A stretch of 64,000 bases of DNA from Kentomonas sorsogonicus (Eukaryota; Euglenozoa; Kinetoplastea; Trypanosomatida; Trypanosomatidae). Of the stretch, positions 30,161 to 40,922 are shown in pieces. The position numbers and the translations under genes are program-made. The stretch covers positions 372,001 to 436,000 of the forward strand of contig JAQOSZ010000028.1 in assembly GCA_030347455.1 (NCBI GenBank), in the 5' to 3' direction. Below the pieces are notes generated by a model that saw only the letters and a program-made list of their open reading frames with translations, was not told where the DNA came from and ran no database searches. Each line of letters starts with the position of its first letter. The first letter of the stretch is position 1.

Positions 30161-31425
30161 TCTTACTTGTTTGTGTGTGTGGGGGGTGTGGGGGGGGGGG
30201 TCTTTTTATATACGTGTGTTGTGTTTGTTTTCGTTTGATTTATTCTTCTTTATAATGAAGGTTTGTCTTTATTTTATATAGTACGTTGTTTTTCTTGTTT
30301 GCTCTTCTTTTGCTTTTTTTAAATCGTCGTTGTTTTCTTTTCGCAGTTATTTTGTTTTTTTTTCTCTTTTTTTTCGGGCGTCGTGATGGTGCTGTTTTTA
30401 GGATTTGGTAGGTAGTACTCTTTCTTTTGTGTGTGCGTGTGTGGGTGGGTGGAGAGGAAGGGGGAAGAATGAGAGGAAGTGCGAAAACAAGCATGTATAA
30501 TAAATAAATGAGGAAAACAAATACCAATGTTTTGTTTTGTTTTTGCTTTGCTTTTCTTTTCAAACACTAAATGAAGAGAACCACTGGGTGCATATATGTC
30601 CGAAAGATGTCCTTTCATTATTCGTCGGCATTCATCTCTTAGAAAAAAAATAGCACCGCAAATGTGTAGTTCTAGTGCACTTTCTTTTCTTTTTGTTTGG
30701 TTCTAGAGCAGCCAAAAGGAAAAATTCATCTACTCATGATATATTATGCCCCTTGTTTTTTCTTGTTATTTTTTCCTTCTTATTTTTTCTTCGTCGCATT
30801 ACTCTGTCAAACATAACAGGCAATTTGCGCCGTACAGAAGAAGAGGGAAAATGCGATATAAAGAGAAAGAATATATAATAGTAATAATTTGAACGAAGAA
30901 AAGGAGTGAATGATTGCAATCTAGTCGTGTTCCCTTTAGAGGAAGTAAAGGTATTTGAAGATAGAGCATAAAAAAAGAGGTACAAACTCGGTTTGGTCAA
31001 ACAGATCCAAACGAGAAAATATGGAAAGTACAAGAGCGAAAAAATAATATTTAGAGAATAAAAAAGTAAACAGTGAAGTGAAGTAAAGTGAAGTTGAAGT
31101 TGAACGTGAGAAAAGAAGTTTAATAGATCAAAAGAAAAAAGAGGAGGGAAAAGAAATCTAAACAATACCTATAAGGAGAATTGGAAGCAAAAAAAAAAAA
31201 GGATAGTGATTGAAAATCATTTTATATATCAAAGATCTAAGCAATCAAAACGAGAGGGAAAAAGAAAACAATGAAAGAATTTCAAAAAAAAAAAAAGAGT
31301 TTCAAGAAAGCCATAATAAACAAATCAATCGCAATCGTCAGAGCTGTCTACAGGTGGGGCTGATGGTGTGGGTGCCTTTTGGCCGACTCTTACTCACCAC
31401 CCTACTATTGCTATTATTATTATTA
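30161..31425. other. Spacer between BAR-like genes 1 and 2
   Basis: G run at 30190-30200 just upstream of BAR-like gene 1, GT repeats, then AT-rich sequence with A runs (31190-31202, 31280-31293). No coding signal. Confidence 0.55.
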
Positions 31426-32542
31426 TTAGACACTAGCGCCAGGCTTGGTAACGGAATCATACACCACACCGTTTGTATTCTCCCCACTGGAAAGTCCATT
31501 ATCATTATTATTATTATTCGGATAACTCTGGCCCCCCTCCACCTGTTGCTGTTGTTGCTGTTGCTGTTGCTGTTGTTGTTGCAGCTGTCTCTGATTTGAG
31601 TAAGGGGCGGCGGCGGCCGGCATAGTACCAGAACGTCTTTGAGTGGTAAAATCCGACACAGGCTCGTTACTGGTGCTCTTATTATTCATATTATTATTAT
31701 TGTTGTTGTTAGTGTTATTAGTGTTTGTGCTGTCTGATACCGTATAGTTGTTTGTATCGGCCGTCGCGCTCCTCCACTGCTGTTGTTGCTGTTGCGGATG
31801 CTGATTATTATTATTATTATTATTATTCAAGACACTATTAAAGCTGTGAGGCTCGTCAAAAGGCTCTCGCGTTCCTTCTCTTTGGTTCTGACTGGAAATG
31901 CGTTGTTGCTGTTGTTGTCGTTGTGTGTTATTTCCCAGAGGTGCAGCAGCACTGCCACTGCCGCCACTGCCGCCGCTGCCGCCACCGCCGGAAACAAGAG
32001 GAGCGGAGACGTTATTATTAGTATTATTATTAGTAGTTGTAGTAGTGTTGGCCGCCAAAGGAGGTCGGGGGTCTGGCTCCTCAGAATAATGACGCGCCGC
32101 ACTATTGTTAGCATTATTATTACTATTATTACTAGTGCTAGTGTTATGGTGGTTTAAAACTGTTTGAGTGTTATTAGTATTTACTGTTGTTAGCTGTTTT
32201 GGATCGATCGGATCGAATGATGGTCTTTGGACTCCGAGACGCGGCGGCACTCGTATTACTCACATTATTATTAGTTGTTGTTCTTTACGGGCGTCGCCAT
32301 CTCTGCTCCTCCGCCAGCTGCACTATTACTATTATTATTATTATTATGATTATGATCGGTCGCGTCCACGTCAATCGTTACCTCACGCTGCGTGAAGGAG
32401 AATCCGGGGCTGCCGGCGTCATTTTCGCCCTCTTTATTGTTTTTATCATCATCGCTTGGGTTTAGCATCCGATTACGCTTGAAGAAGCTCGTAAAGTTCA
32501 CCACCACTTCTCCATTATTACCATTATCATCACAATTATTAC

Positions 32543-32576
<34 letters not shown>

Positions 32577-33791
32577 GTCCGTGATGGATATGTTTTTGCG
32601 GCCCCGCACCGCCGATATCCCCAGCGTCTGCGCACACGCGCTCGCGGGCGGCAATCAACGACTCAAACACGGTCGGGCCGGCGGGGCTGACGCACAGCAG
32701 CACCGGCAGCAGCTCCGCAAGATACGAAGAGTTGGCGTCGAGAAAAGCGTCCATCGCCGCCCCTGTGCGCCGCACGCCGCCGTTGATCAGCTCGTCGTAG
32801 TTTTCGTAAAAAAACGCCACCAGCGTTTGGTACTTGGTCTCCTTTTCCTGCCTCTCTTTTAGCAGCTTAGGGTACTTTTTACTGTCGGCAAGGCTCTTCT
32901 GGGGCTTGTTATTATTATTATAAGCATTATTATTATTATCGTTATTATTATTATTGTTAAAGTCGGTCTCCCGGTCTTCGTACTTTTTCTCCTCCTTGCG
33001 CACCGCGGCGGCGGCGGCGGCCAGAGCCTTGTGTGCCCTGCGCGCCTGCGCCCCACTCTCGGTCGTTTTCTTCGCGAGAGCCATCACGTCGTGTAGAGGG
33101 CCCAGCACGGTCCTGTGAATGCCCTCATTATATTGCACAAAACCGTCCTTCTCCCGGAGGCGGCACATCTCGCTGCTGTACAGCCGCGCGGCGGAGAGGA
33201 GACTGCCGCCGCCGGTGCTGTCGCGTCGCGGCCGCCGCTGCCGCCCCTTTTGTCCCTTTTGCAACTGTTCTTGCTGTTGATTTTGTTTATTATTATTATT
33301 ATTATTATTTTGGTTTTGGTTCTGTTGGCCCCCCGGATTACCCTTGTTATTGTTATTATTTTTATTATTATTAGCGGCAGCGGCGGCAGCAGAAGCAGTG
33401 TTGGGGTTAATGCTACCAAGAGCCCCTCCCCCATTACCACTACCAACCGCATTACTCTTATTATTGTTATTATTATTATCATTACTATTATTGTGATAAC
33501 CCCCGCCGTATTGCTGCTGCTGCAGCTGCAGCCCCGCGCGGGTAGTGTTGTCGACGCTCTGGGCTATCTTGTAGTAGGAGTTACTCGCCTCCTCCAGGCA
33601 CGCCGTGAGGCTCTGCATCGCGACGCATGTCTTTAATATACGGCCGTCAAACTCTTTGAGCAAATCGTGGTAAATACCCGCGCGTTCGTGGCAGAGAGAG
33701 AAGTCGACGTCTGTGTGGCACGGCGAAGGGCTGCGGAGGCGTGCAAGCTCTTCCGGGCTGAAAGACACGGGGGGCACCTCGCCCCGCGATG

Positions 33792-33832
<41 letters not shown>

Positions 33833-33924
33833 GTGGGTTGAGTGCTTTTGCTTTCATTGCTGTTGTTATTTTGAGTTTTGGCGTCGGCCGCCGTTTTGTT
33901 TTCGAGACAGCTGAGAAATCCCAT
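31426..33924 (-). CDS. BAR-like coiled-coil protein 2 with lipid-anchor N-terminus and long Asn/Gln-rich tail; frame interrupted in the tail
   Basis: Starts at ATG 33924: MGFLSCLENKTAADAK has Gly2 and Cys6, compatible with myristoylation and palmitoylation. An Asn run precedes 'ICHDLL'-like helix 1, read as 'RAGIYHDLLKEFDGRILKTC', then an Asn/Gln linker of ~90 residues, then 'REKDGFVQYNEGIHRTVLGP', 'RRAHKALAAAAAAVRKEEKK', a second Asn insert, 'YPKLLKERQEKETKYQTLVA' and 'FFYENYDELINGG', ending in a helix 'MDAFLDANSSYLAELLPVL'. This is the same three-helix plan as its neighbours at 29105 and 35518. The frame is intact to about 32680; then the reading moves to another frame (RGRKNISITD, VVVNFTSFFKRNRM, SFTQREVTIDVDATD) and near 32260 back again, giving an Asn/Gln/Ser tail with a long Gln run, TAA at 31426. 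If those changes are real, the protein would end at 32572. Confidence 0.65.
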
Positions 33925-35517
33925 TGTGATTGATGACTACGTTTATCGTGGTTTCTTTTTTTATTTATCCTTCGTTTACTGTATTATTGTTATGGTGTTG
34001 TTATTGTTGTGAATCTGTGTTGAAGACAAAAGAAAGAAGAAGCGAGGAGGAAATGGTACTTTTCCTTCAATTTGTGTGTGTGTCTGTTTTCTTTTAAATA
34101 TAAAGACTTGAATATGTCAATCTAGTGAAGGGAAATGAAATACTTGGTCGTTTTGCCGTTGTTAATTCCTTTTGCAATCGCACTTGGCGCGTAGGAGCCG
34201 GTAAAAAAAAAAAATGTATTTTCCTTTCGATGCTATTTGAGTATGGAGAAAAATGCAAAAAAAAAAAAAAGCAACGAGAGTGGAAAAAAAATAATAATTC
34301 TAGAGTGAAAAGATTCGAGGAGAAAAGAAAAGAAGCAAATAAAGACCAATTACAAGAAAAAATTCATGCGCTTTTTTGCTAAATACAAGAAGAAAAAGTT
34401 GTGTGAGGAGGAATTGAAGTACCGTGAGAGAAACGTGTTTTTTTTTTTTCGAGAGAGAGGAGTTCTCGTTTTTGAATGCAGTTCTTGTTGTTGTTGTATG
34501 CGTGTGTGGAGAGAAGGAGATTCTCCACATCAGCACTACCGCCATAATGAAGGGCACTACTATGAGAAGAACGCAAAAAAAAAAAACACCTCTGAAGAGG
34601 GCCGCAGACGTATCTCATGTTTGCTTGTGTTTTGTTGTTGTTGTTGTCGCTGCTGTTGTTTTCATCCCTTCCTTCGTTTTGCAGACCGCAAAAAAGGAAA
34701 CAGTGAAGCATCATACGCACAAAATGGGATAGGACAGTAGATGGCTGGTAATTTTTTGTTTTGTTTATTTTTTGTTGTTGTCGGTTTTCGATAAACGAGA
34801 AGAAGCAAGAAAACACAGCACTCTTCATTATAACAAATAATGGCAGGATATGTGTACGTGTACAGTAGTAGTTAGTAGTAATAGTAACAATCTTTCGTGA
34901 TATGTCTAACAGGACAAGAAAAGAAATAAAAAGCGCGAATAGAAAAGGGAAATAGTAGAGCAAAAGCAAGAAATGGATAATAATAATAATAATAACAATA
35001 AATGAACGGACTATGTTTTAAAAAAAAAGGGGAGCAATAATAACAGTACAGTAATTTAAGAGAGAAAATGAGAAGAAAAGAGAAGACAGATATAGAGTTA
35101 CACTATTGTTCCTCTCTTTTTGTTGGTGTTGCTGATGTTCCTGGTTGAGAACGGGTGGAGGAAAAAAAAGACACAATTGGTGTGTGTGTTTTTTTCCAAT
35201 TCTCAACGAAGAAAATAAAATCGGTTGTCACTGATTCAGAAACAAGAAAAGAAACAACACTCCTATGTTGCATATGATGTGCTTTTTCCCGTTTGTCCTT
35301 TGTGCTTTTGTTTCCTTCCTTCCTTTCTTCCTCTCCCTGCAACCAAGTTTTGAAAAAAAAAATGGAACGCGACGTGATAAACCGCAGTTGGGAAAGAAAG
35401 AACGAGAAAGAAGAGGAAGTGGAAAACACGAGACGACAGAGAGAGAAAGCGAGAGAGAGACAGGGAGAGGACGAAGAGAGGTGCAGAATCCCCCCCCCCC
35501 CATTATTCACTCCCATC
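33925..35517. other. Spacer between BAR-like genes 2 and 3
   Basis: AT-rich, with T and A runs and short GTT repeats (near 34480-34495 and 34630-34660) that do not extend into convincing coding sequence; C run at 35491-35500. No gene seen. Confidence 0.55.
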
Positions 35518-36246
35518 TCACAGCCCCGCCGCCATCACTCGCGCGAGGCACTCAAAGTACTGTTTCGAGCGCAGCGCGGTTGAGTTGACCGCCTCCAGCA
35601 CCGTCGTGTTGCGCTGCTGAATAAACGCCGCGTAGGCGCCGGTGTAGTGCTGGTCCGCGTCGTCCGCCGCCGCCTTGGCCGCGTCGCGCTTGGCCACCTT
35701 TTCGGCAAACTTTGGATTCTCCGCGATCGACTCGTTCTTTTGCGCGAGTTTCGTCTCGAGCTTGTCCACCTCCGCGCGTAGCTTCACGTACTTTTTGGTG
35801 GCCGCGTCGCGCGCCTTCTGCTCTTTTGTGAGCTTCTTCATGTCATCCTTCAGAGCCGTCATCGCGGCGCCCACCTCGCGGCTCACGTCGCTGAGAAACG
35901 CCGAGAAGAAGTAGTCATCGCCGCTCGGGCCGCCGCCGCCAGCACCTCCAGCAGCAGCGCCGCCGCCTCCACCCTTCTTGCTCTTGCTCTTGCCCCCCTC
36001 CGCCCCCGCGGCGCTCTTATGGACGTCAATCGCGGTGCAAAACTCCGAGGCGCGGGTCTTGAGGCTCATGTCCACCTCCTCCCCGTGGCTCAGCTCGCGA
36101 AACGCTATCGCGATGCCCTCCATCGCGCTGTCCAGCGACTTGAGAGCGGTGAAGAACTTTTTAGACGCCGCGTCGTAGGTCTTGAAGGCGTGCTCGAGCT
36201 TTGTGAGCACGAGGCTCTGCGTCGCCGCGGGGTCTACGTGCGACAT
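35518..36246 (-). CDS. BAR-like coiled-coil protein 3 (shortest paralogue, no lipid-anchor motif)
   Basis: One intact frame of 242 codons from ATG 36246 to TGA 35518. Helix 1 is 'VLTKLEHAFKTYDAASKKFF' and 'TALKSLDSAMEGIAIAFREL'. A Gly/Ala-rich linker (GGGGGAAAGGAGGGG, about residues 89-105) sits where the two neighbours have Asn-rich linkers. Helix 2 and 3: 'EVGAAMTALKDDMKKLTKEQ', 'KKYVKLRAEVDKLETKLAQK', 'NPKFAEKVAKRDAAKAAADD' and 'YAAFIQQRNTTVLEAVNSTA'. The pattern of a Lys-rich helix followed by an 'A..KY..A' helix matches BAR proteins. It begins MSHVDPAATQ and lacks Gly2, so it should not be myristoylated; it might pair with a lipidated paralogue. First of the three in transcription order. 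Confidence 0.75.
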   Translation of the reverse strand: MSHVDPAATQSLVLTKLEHAFKTYDAASKKFFTALKSLDSAMEGIAIAFRELSHGEEVDMSLKTRASEFCTAIDVHKSAAGAEGGKSKSKKGGGGGAAAGGAGGGGPSGDDYFFSAFLSDVSREVGAAMTALKDDMKKLTKEQKARDAATKKYVKLRAEVDKLETKLAQKNESIAENPKFAEKVAKRDAAKAAADDADQHYTGAYAAFIQQRNTTVLEAVNSTALRSKQYFECLARVMAAGL

Positions 36247-37520
36247 TGACGGAGAGAGAAAAGAAAAGAAAAAAGTGGAAAAAAGGGAAGAAGAAGAAGA
36301 AGAAGAAGAAGAAGAAGAAAAGAAGAAGAAAAGAGAAGAGAAGAGAAAAAAAAAGGAGAGTGGAAAAACTTACAAAGGAGATAAAGAGGCAGGAAAAGAA
36401 ACAGACAGACAGACAAACGAAGAATAGAGAAGCGGGAGTGTCTGCAATTGTTCGTATGTGTTGCGATAGTTTTAGTGTTCTTAGAATCAGACGGTGGTGG
36501 AGTGCTAGGTATAGGTATCGGTAGTGTGTGTGGGGGGGGAGGGTAAAGTGATGAAAGGTGTTACTTTCGTGGGGAGAACATCATTTGCCTCGCTCCTTCT
36601 CTCTATATATCTCCATCTCTCTCTCAGCAGTACTTTGGGGGTAGGTAGAGTATCTCTCTGCAATAATAAATCATTGAAAAAAGAAATGTCGCAGAATCAA
36701 GTACATGTGTTGTTGTTTTTTTCTTTATGCTGTTATTGGACTTGATTCTGTTACTATTGTTGACATTCGACTCGTGCAAGAGTAATGGGGGCGCCTGCTC
36801 AGTCCCCCTCTTGTCAAGACCTTTTAGGCTATGCCCGTTGTGTGTGTGTGTTTTTCCCGCAGTGGTAGCAGTGGACTACGTTTATGTATTTACTTATTTT
36901 TACGCGTAACAGTTCATTTGCAAACGAACAATAAGGTGGTATTGCATATGTGTCTGTATATATTTGTTTGTGTGGACGAACATATGTAAGTGGTGGGGGG
37001 AGCTTTTGTTTAAAAAAAAAAAAGAAAAAAAGATATGATTTTGAGAAAAAAAAAAAGACACAAAAAATATAAGCATTTAAATGGCAATACGAGTAATATC
37101 ATTGATCGGAAAGAAGTGTTTTAGGTTTTTAGTTGACTTTTATTTGACCCTCAAGAAGGTGGCAAGGGGGAAAGAACAAGAAAAGAAAAGAATGACGAGA
37201 GAACGAGCGCGGTCGAGTGTGGCCATCTGCTTTCATTCTCCCGTCTGTTTGTGTGTTGTATGTATGTGTGTATGGGAGAGAGGAGAAGGAGGAGGAGGAA
37301 CAACCAATTACAGACACTCACTGGCCTACAGAAACAAACAAGCAAGTGAAGTGGTGTTGGGGGGGAAAAAAAAGAGAGAGGCGCGTGTTATAACGCTTCC
37401 ATCGAGCGAACGCAAAGTAAAAAAAAAAAAAAGGAAGAAGGAGCAAATAGAAGTGGAAGAAAAAGGAGAGAAAAAAACAGGCGTCGCCGCTGCACAAAAG
37501 CGTGTGTGTGTGTTTTTTTT
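36247..37520. other. Spacer between BAR-like gene 3 and the FUSC-family gene
   Basis: Begins with a GAA-rich tract (36287-36345, a CTT tract in the sense-strand 5' UTR), then AT-rich sequence with A runs near 37014-37025 and 37419-37432. No coding signal. Confidence 0.55.
36369..36425 (-). promoter_or_regulatory. Putative spliced-leader acceptor of BAR-like gene 3
   Basis: On the sense strand a pyrimidine-rich stretch (GTTTGTCTGTCTGTCTGTTT and on) ends in GTAAG with AG at 36370-36369, about 120 nt before the ATG. Inferred from pattern only. Confidence 0.35.
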
Positions 37521-40500
37521 TTAACTAACAATAATAATAAGTAGCAAGGAAAAATAAAATGCGAGATAGCGGAAACGACACTTCTTCCCGTTTGTTCTTT
37601 TGAAAGCACAAAAAAAAAAGCACGTAGAAAAAAAGAAAGGAGGAAAAGCAAACGCACAAGTACAAACGCAAAACGTACGGGCAAGCAAAAAAGAAAAACG
37701 AAAAGCGAAATATACATGCAAGCAAACAAAAAAAAAAAACATCAGAAGCATCAGAAGCATCAGAAGCAGCGAATGTACCGCACGCTGCTCCTTCTTCTTC
37801 TCCCTCCTCCCTCTACACCCGCCAGTCTCCCCACTCATCTGCCTGCATGTTGACCTGACCGGTGGCCCCCGGGTCGCCGTGGCTGCGGGCCGACCGTGCG
37901 AGGAGGAGGCGGTATTAGTGGTGGGAAACGTCGGAGCCAGGGTGGAGGTGCGGGAGGCGGGGGGGACGCTGTGGCCGCCGCCGCTGCCGACCCGCCGCAG
38001 CGGCAGCGGCGCCTGGTCATCGTCGCCGCCGCCGCCATGACGATTATTATTATGATGGTGGTGGTGGTGTCGCCGCCGCCGGTGGTAGAGGAGTCGGAGC
38101 CGTAGGGCGAGCGGCCGCTGCCGCTTTGCTGGTCTGGCGCGGGGCGGTGAGTGGAGCCCCCGCGCCGCCGCTGCCGCTGATGCTGATGCTGGCCGGCAGC
38201 GGCGGCGGAAGAAGAAGAAGAGCACGCGTCTGAGCGCCCATACACTCCCGCCGCGCCTCCTGCCGTTATTATTATCATCGCCCCCATTGTAGTAGTTGTG
38301 GGTCTGCTGCCACGGGATGGGTGTCTTGACGCCCGTCTGCGGATCGCGGCGGCTGTAGGCGTGGGTGGTGTTGTAGTTGCGAGCGACGCGCGCCGTCACG
38401 CACGCCTCCACCTTGTCCGCGAGCGGGGCAATTAAAGCGCTGTCGTGCAGCTGCGCCGCGTAGCGCTGCATCGCGATGACGGCGGCCGCGGAGTCGGTGA
38501 TGTCGGTGAGAATGTTGCCGGCGGCGGCGAGAAGCATCACGAGCGCCTGGAAGTCCGTGTCGGCCGGCAGGTCCAGTGTGTCCTCGCGGTAGCTGAAGCC
38601 GGGGCCGGTGTACACGGGCACCCAGCGCCGGGGGGCCTGCTGCTGTTGCTGCTGCCACATATTATTATTATTATTGTTGTTGTTGTTATTGTTGTTGTTA
38701 CCACCCGTGTCTTTATTCTTATCGTTCTTGTTATTGTTGTGGGGAGAGGGGGGTGAAGAGGCGCTGTTCGCCTGTTGCCGCTGCTGCTCCTCGTACTGCG
38801 TCTGCTGCCGCTGCAGGCGGCGCCGCAGCTCCGCCTCGGGGTCCTCGTCGAGCGTGTAGGGGAAGCAGTTGACGGGCTCCTCCTCGTTTCGGTCGGTGTC
38901 GCGATCCATCATCTCCCCGGAAGGAAACTGCTGCGGCTCCTGCTGCTCCTGCGCGCTGTACACGGCAGTGCCGCCGTTACCGCCTCCGTTAGCACCTCCG
39001 CCACTAGTAGGGAGGTTAGAGGTGCGGCGGCGGGCGGGGTGCGCGGGCCGGCTGCCGCTCACGCGATACTGGAAGTGCTGGGCGTCATCGAGAATAACCG
39101 ACGCGTTCTGATTGCGGAAGAGCGCGACGTCGTGGTTCGCACCGGTAGCGCGGCGGGTGAAGGACACATTGACGCTCGCGGCGTTACTTTCGGGGTTGCT
39201 GGTCACGTTATTATTATTATTGTTATTATCACGCGGGGTCGCCGAGAGGCGCGGGGAGGGTGTTGGGGGCGTCGGGCTCGGCGCCAGCGGCGGCGTGCCA
39301 TTGTTTCCGTTTTGGTTCTGCCGCTGGCGGCGGCGGCGCACGGTGGAGGACTGCTGCAGCCGCGCCTCTAGATAGCGGCCAGCGAAGGACATGCTAGGGT
39401 CGAGCAGAAACGACTGGTTCGGCGGACTCGCCGGCTCCTCCCCGCCCACAGCTGCCGGCGGCAGCGGCAGAGGCGGCGGGGCGCCGCTCATGCTGTTATT
39501 GTTGGTGTAATCGCCAGCGCGCGGAGAGGAGACAACCGAGATGGGGGCGCTCGCATGGTTGTTGTCGTTGTTATTGTTATTGTTATTTCTGTTGCCGTTG
39601 TTCACGCGACTGGGGGGGAGCTCGCTGCCGGGCGGCGGCGGCGGCGCGGCGCCGGTGCTGTAGTATGCCACGTCGTACGCGTCGCCCGCGTGGTGGCGGT
39701 GGCGCGCGAAGACGGAGGCCGAGGGGCCGTCCATGCCGCTCACGCCGTTGCTGACGGTCCCCGCCACCCCCTGCGCCCTGTTCGACGGCTGGTGGTTCAT
39801 CGCGAAGGACGTGTTGTTATTATTATTATTAAAGCTGGCGTTGTTGCTAAAGAGGACCTGGTTGGTATCGCCGCCGGTGAAGACACCGCTGGGCTCCCCG
39901 CCGGGGCTGCCGAAACGCGCCTCGTGCTCCTCCCGTAGCTGGCGGAGGGTCAGCGCCAGCTCCTCTTCCTCACCGTCGCCGTCATCGGTGCCGCTGTCGA
40001 TCTGAATGCTGCCGCTGCCGCTGCTGTTGTTCTCATTATTATTAGTATTATTAGTAGTAGTTGTACCCCTGTTGAGGCGGCTGCGGCGCACCGTGCTGTA
40101 CCGTGGGCTCGAATTGGCGGCAGCGTCGCCGCCGGGGCCTCCCCCATCCTCCCCCTCGTCGTCGTCACTGCCCGCCGCGCCGCTGTCGGCGAGACGCGCG
40201 GCGCCGCGCACTATCGACTCCCGCAGGCGCGCGTGGCAGTACCCCAGCACCGCCGACAGGTCCTCATTCAGGCGCTGCGCGGCGCCAATATGAGCAAAGT
40301 ACGCCGCGGCGGAAAACGTGCGGCTGCACTGCATCGAGTTGATGTAGTCCTGCATGAGCATCCGCACGGTGTCGGCGAAGCGGCGCAGCACCTCCGCCAG
40401 CACGGGGAAGCGCTCCGCCAGGCAGTGATCGCCGTCCTCATAATCATCCTCGTCCTCTTCTTTTATGTAGTCGCCGACCTTGCGCCTGTTCTGCTTTGCG

Positions 40501-40889
40501 TTGCTGTTATCGACGTCGCCAAAAAGGGCGGCGATGCTGGGCTCCGGCGGCTGGCTGCGGGGCCTGTGCAGCAGCTGCATCGCAAACACAAACATCTCGA
40601 CCAGCGCGAGGAGCGACGAGTGGTGGGAGTTGAGGGCGGCGGAGGCGGCCTCGGGGAACTTGTCCATGCCGCGAATGACGTTCTGCGAGGCCGCGAACGG
40701 GGTCCACTTGTTGCACAGCGCGTAGAGACGGCGCAGCAGACCCACCCGCACGTTCAGCTCGCCGCACAGCTCCAGCACGCGGGGGCTCGGCGAGTAGAGC
40801 ATCACGGCCCCCGCCTGCTGCCGCTGCGGGCCCGCGTTATTCGTTGTTGTTATTGCCGGCAGCGGTGGGGGGCCCATCACATTAGGAAG

Positions 40890-40922
<33 letters not shown>

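Noticed and set aside
34379-34969. A 196-codon minus-strand open frame between BAR-like genes 2 and 3
   Set aside because: Low-complexity Phe/Ser/Asn reading of AT-rich DNA without the GC rise seen in every accepted gene.
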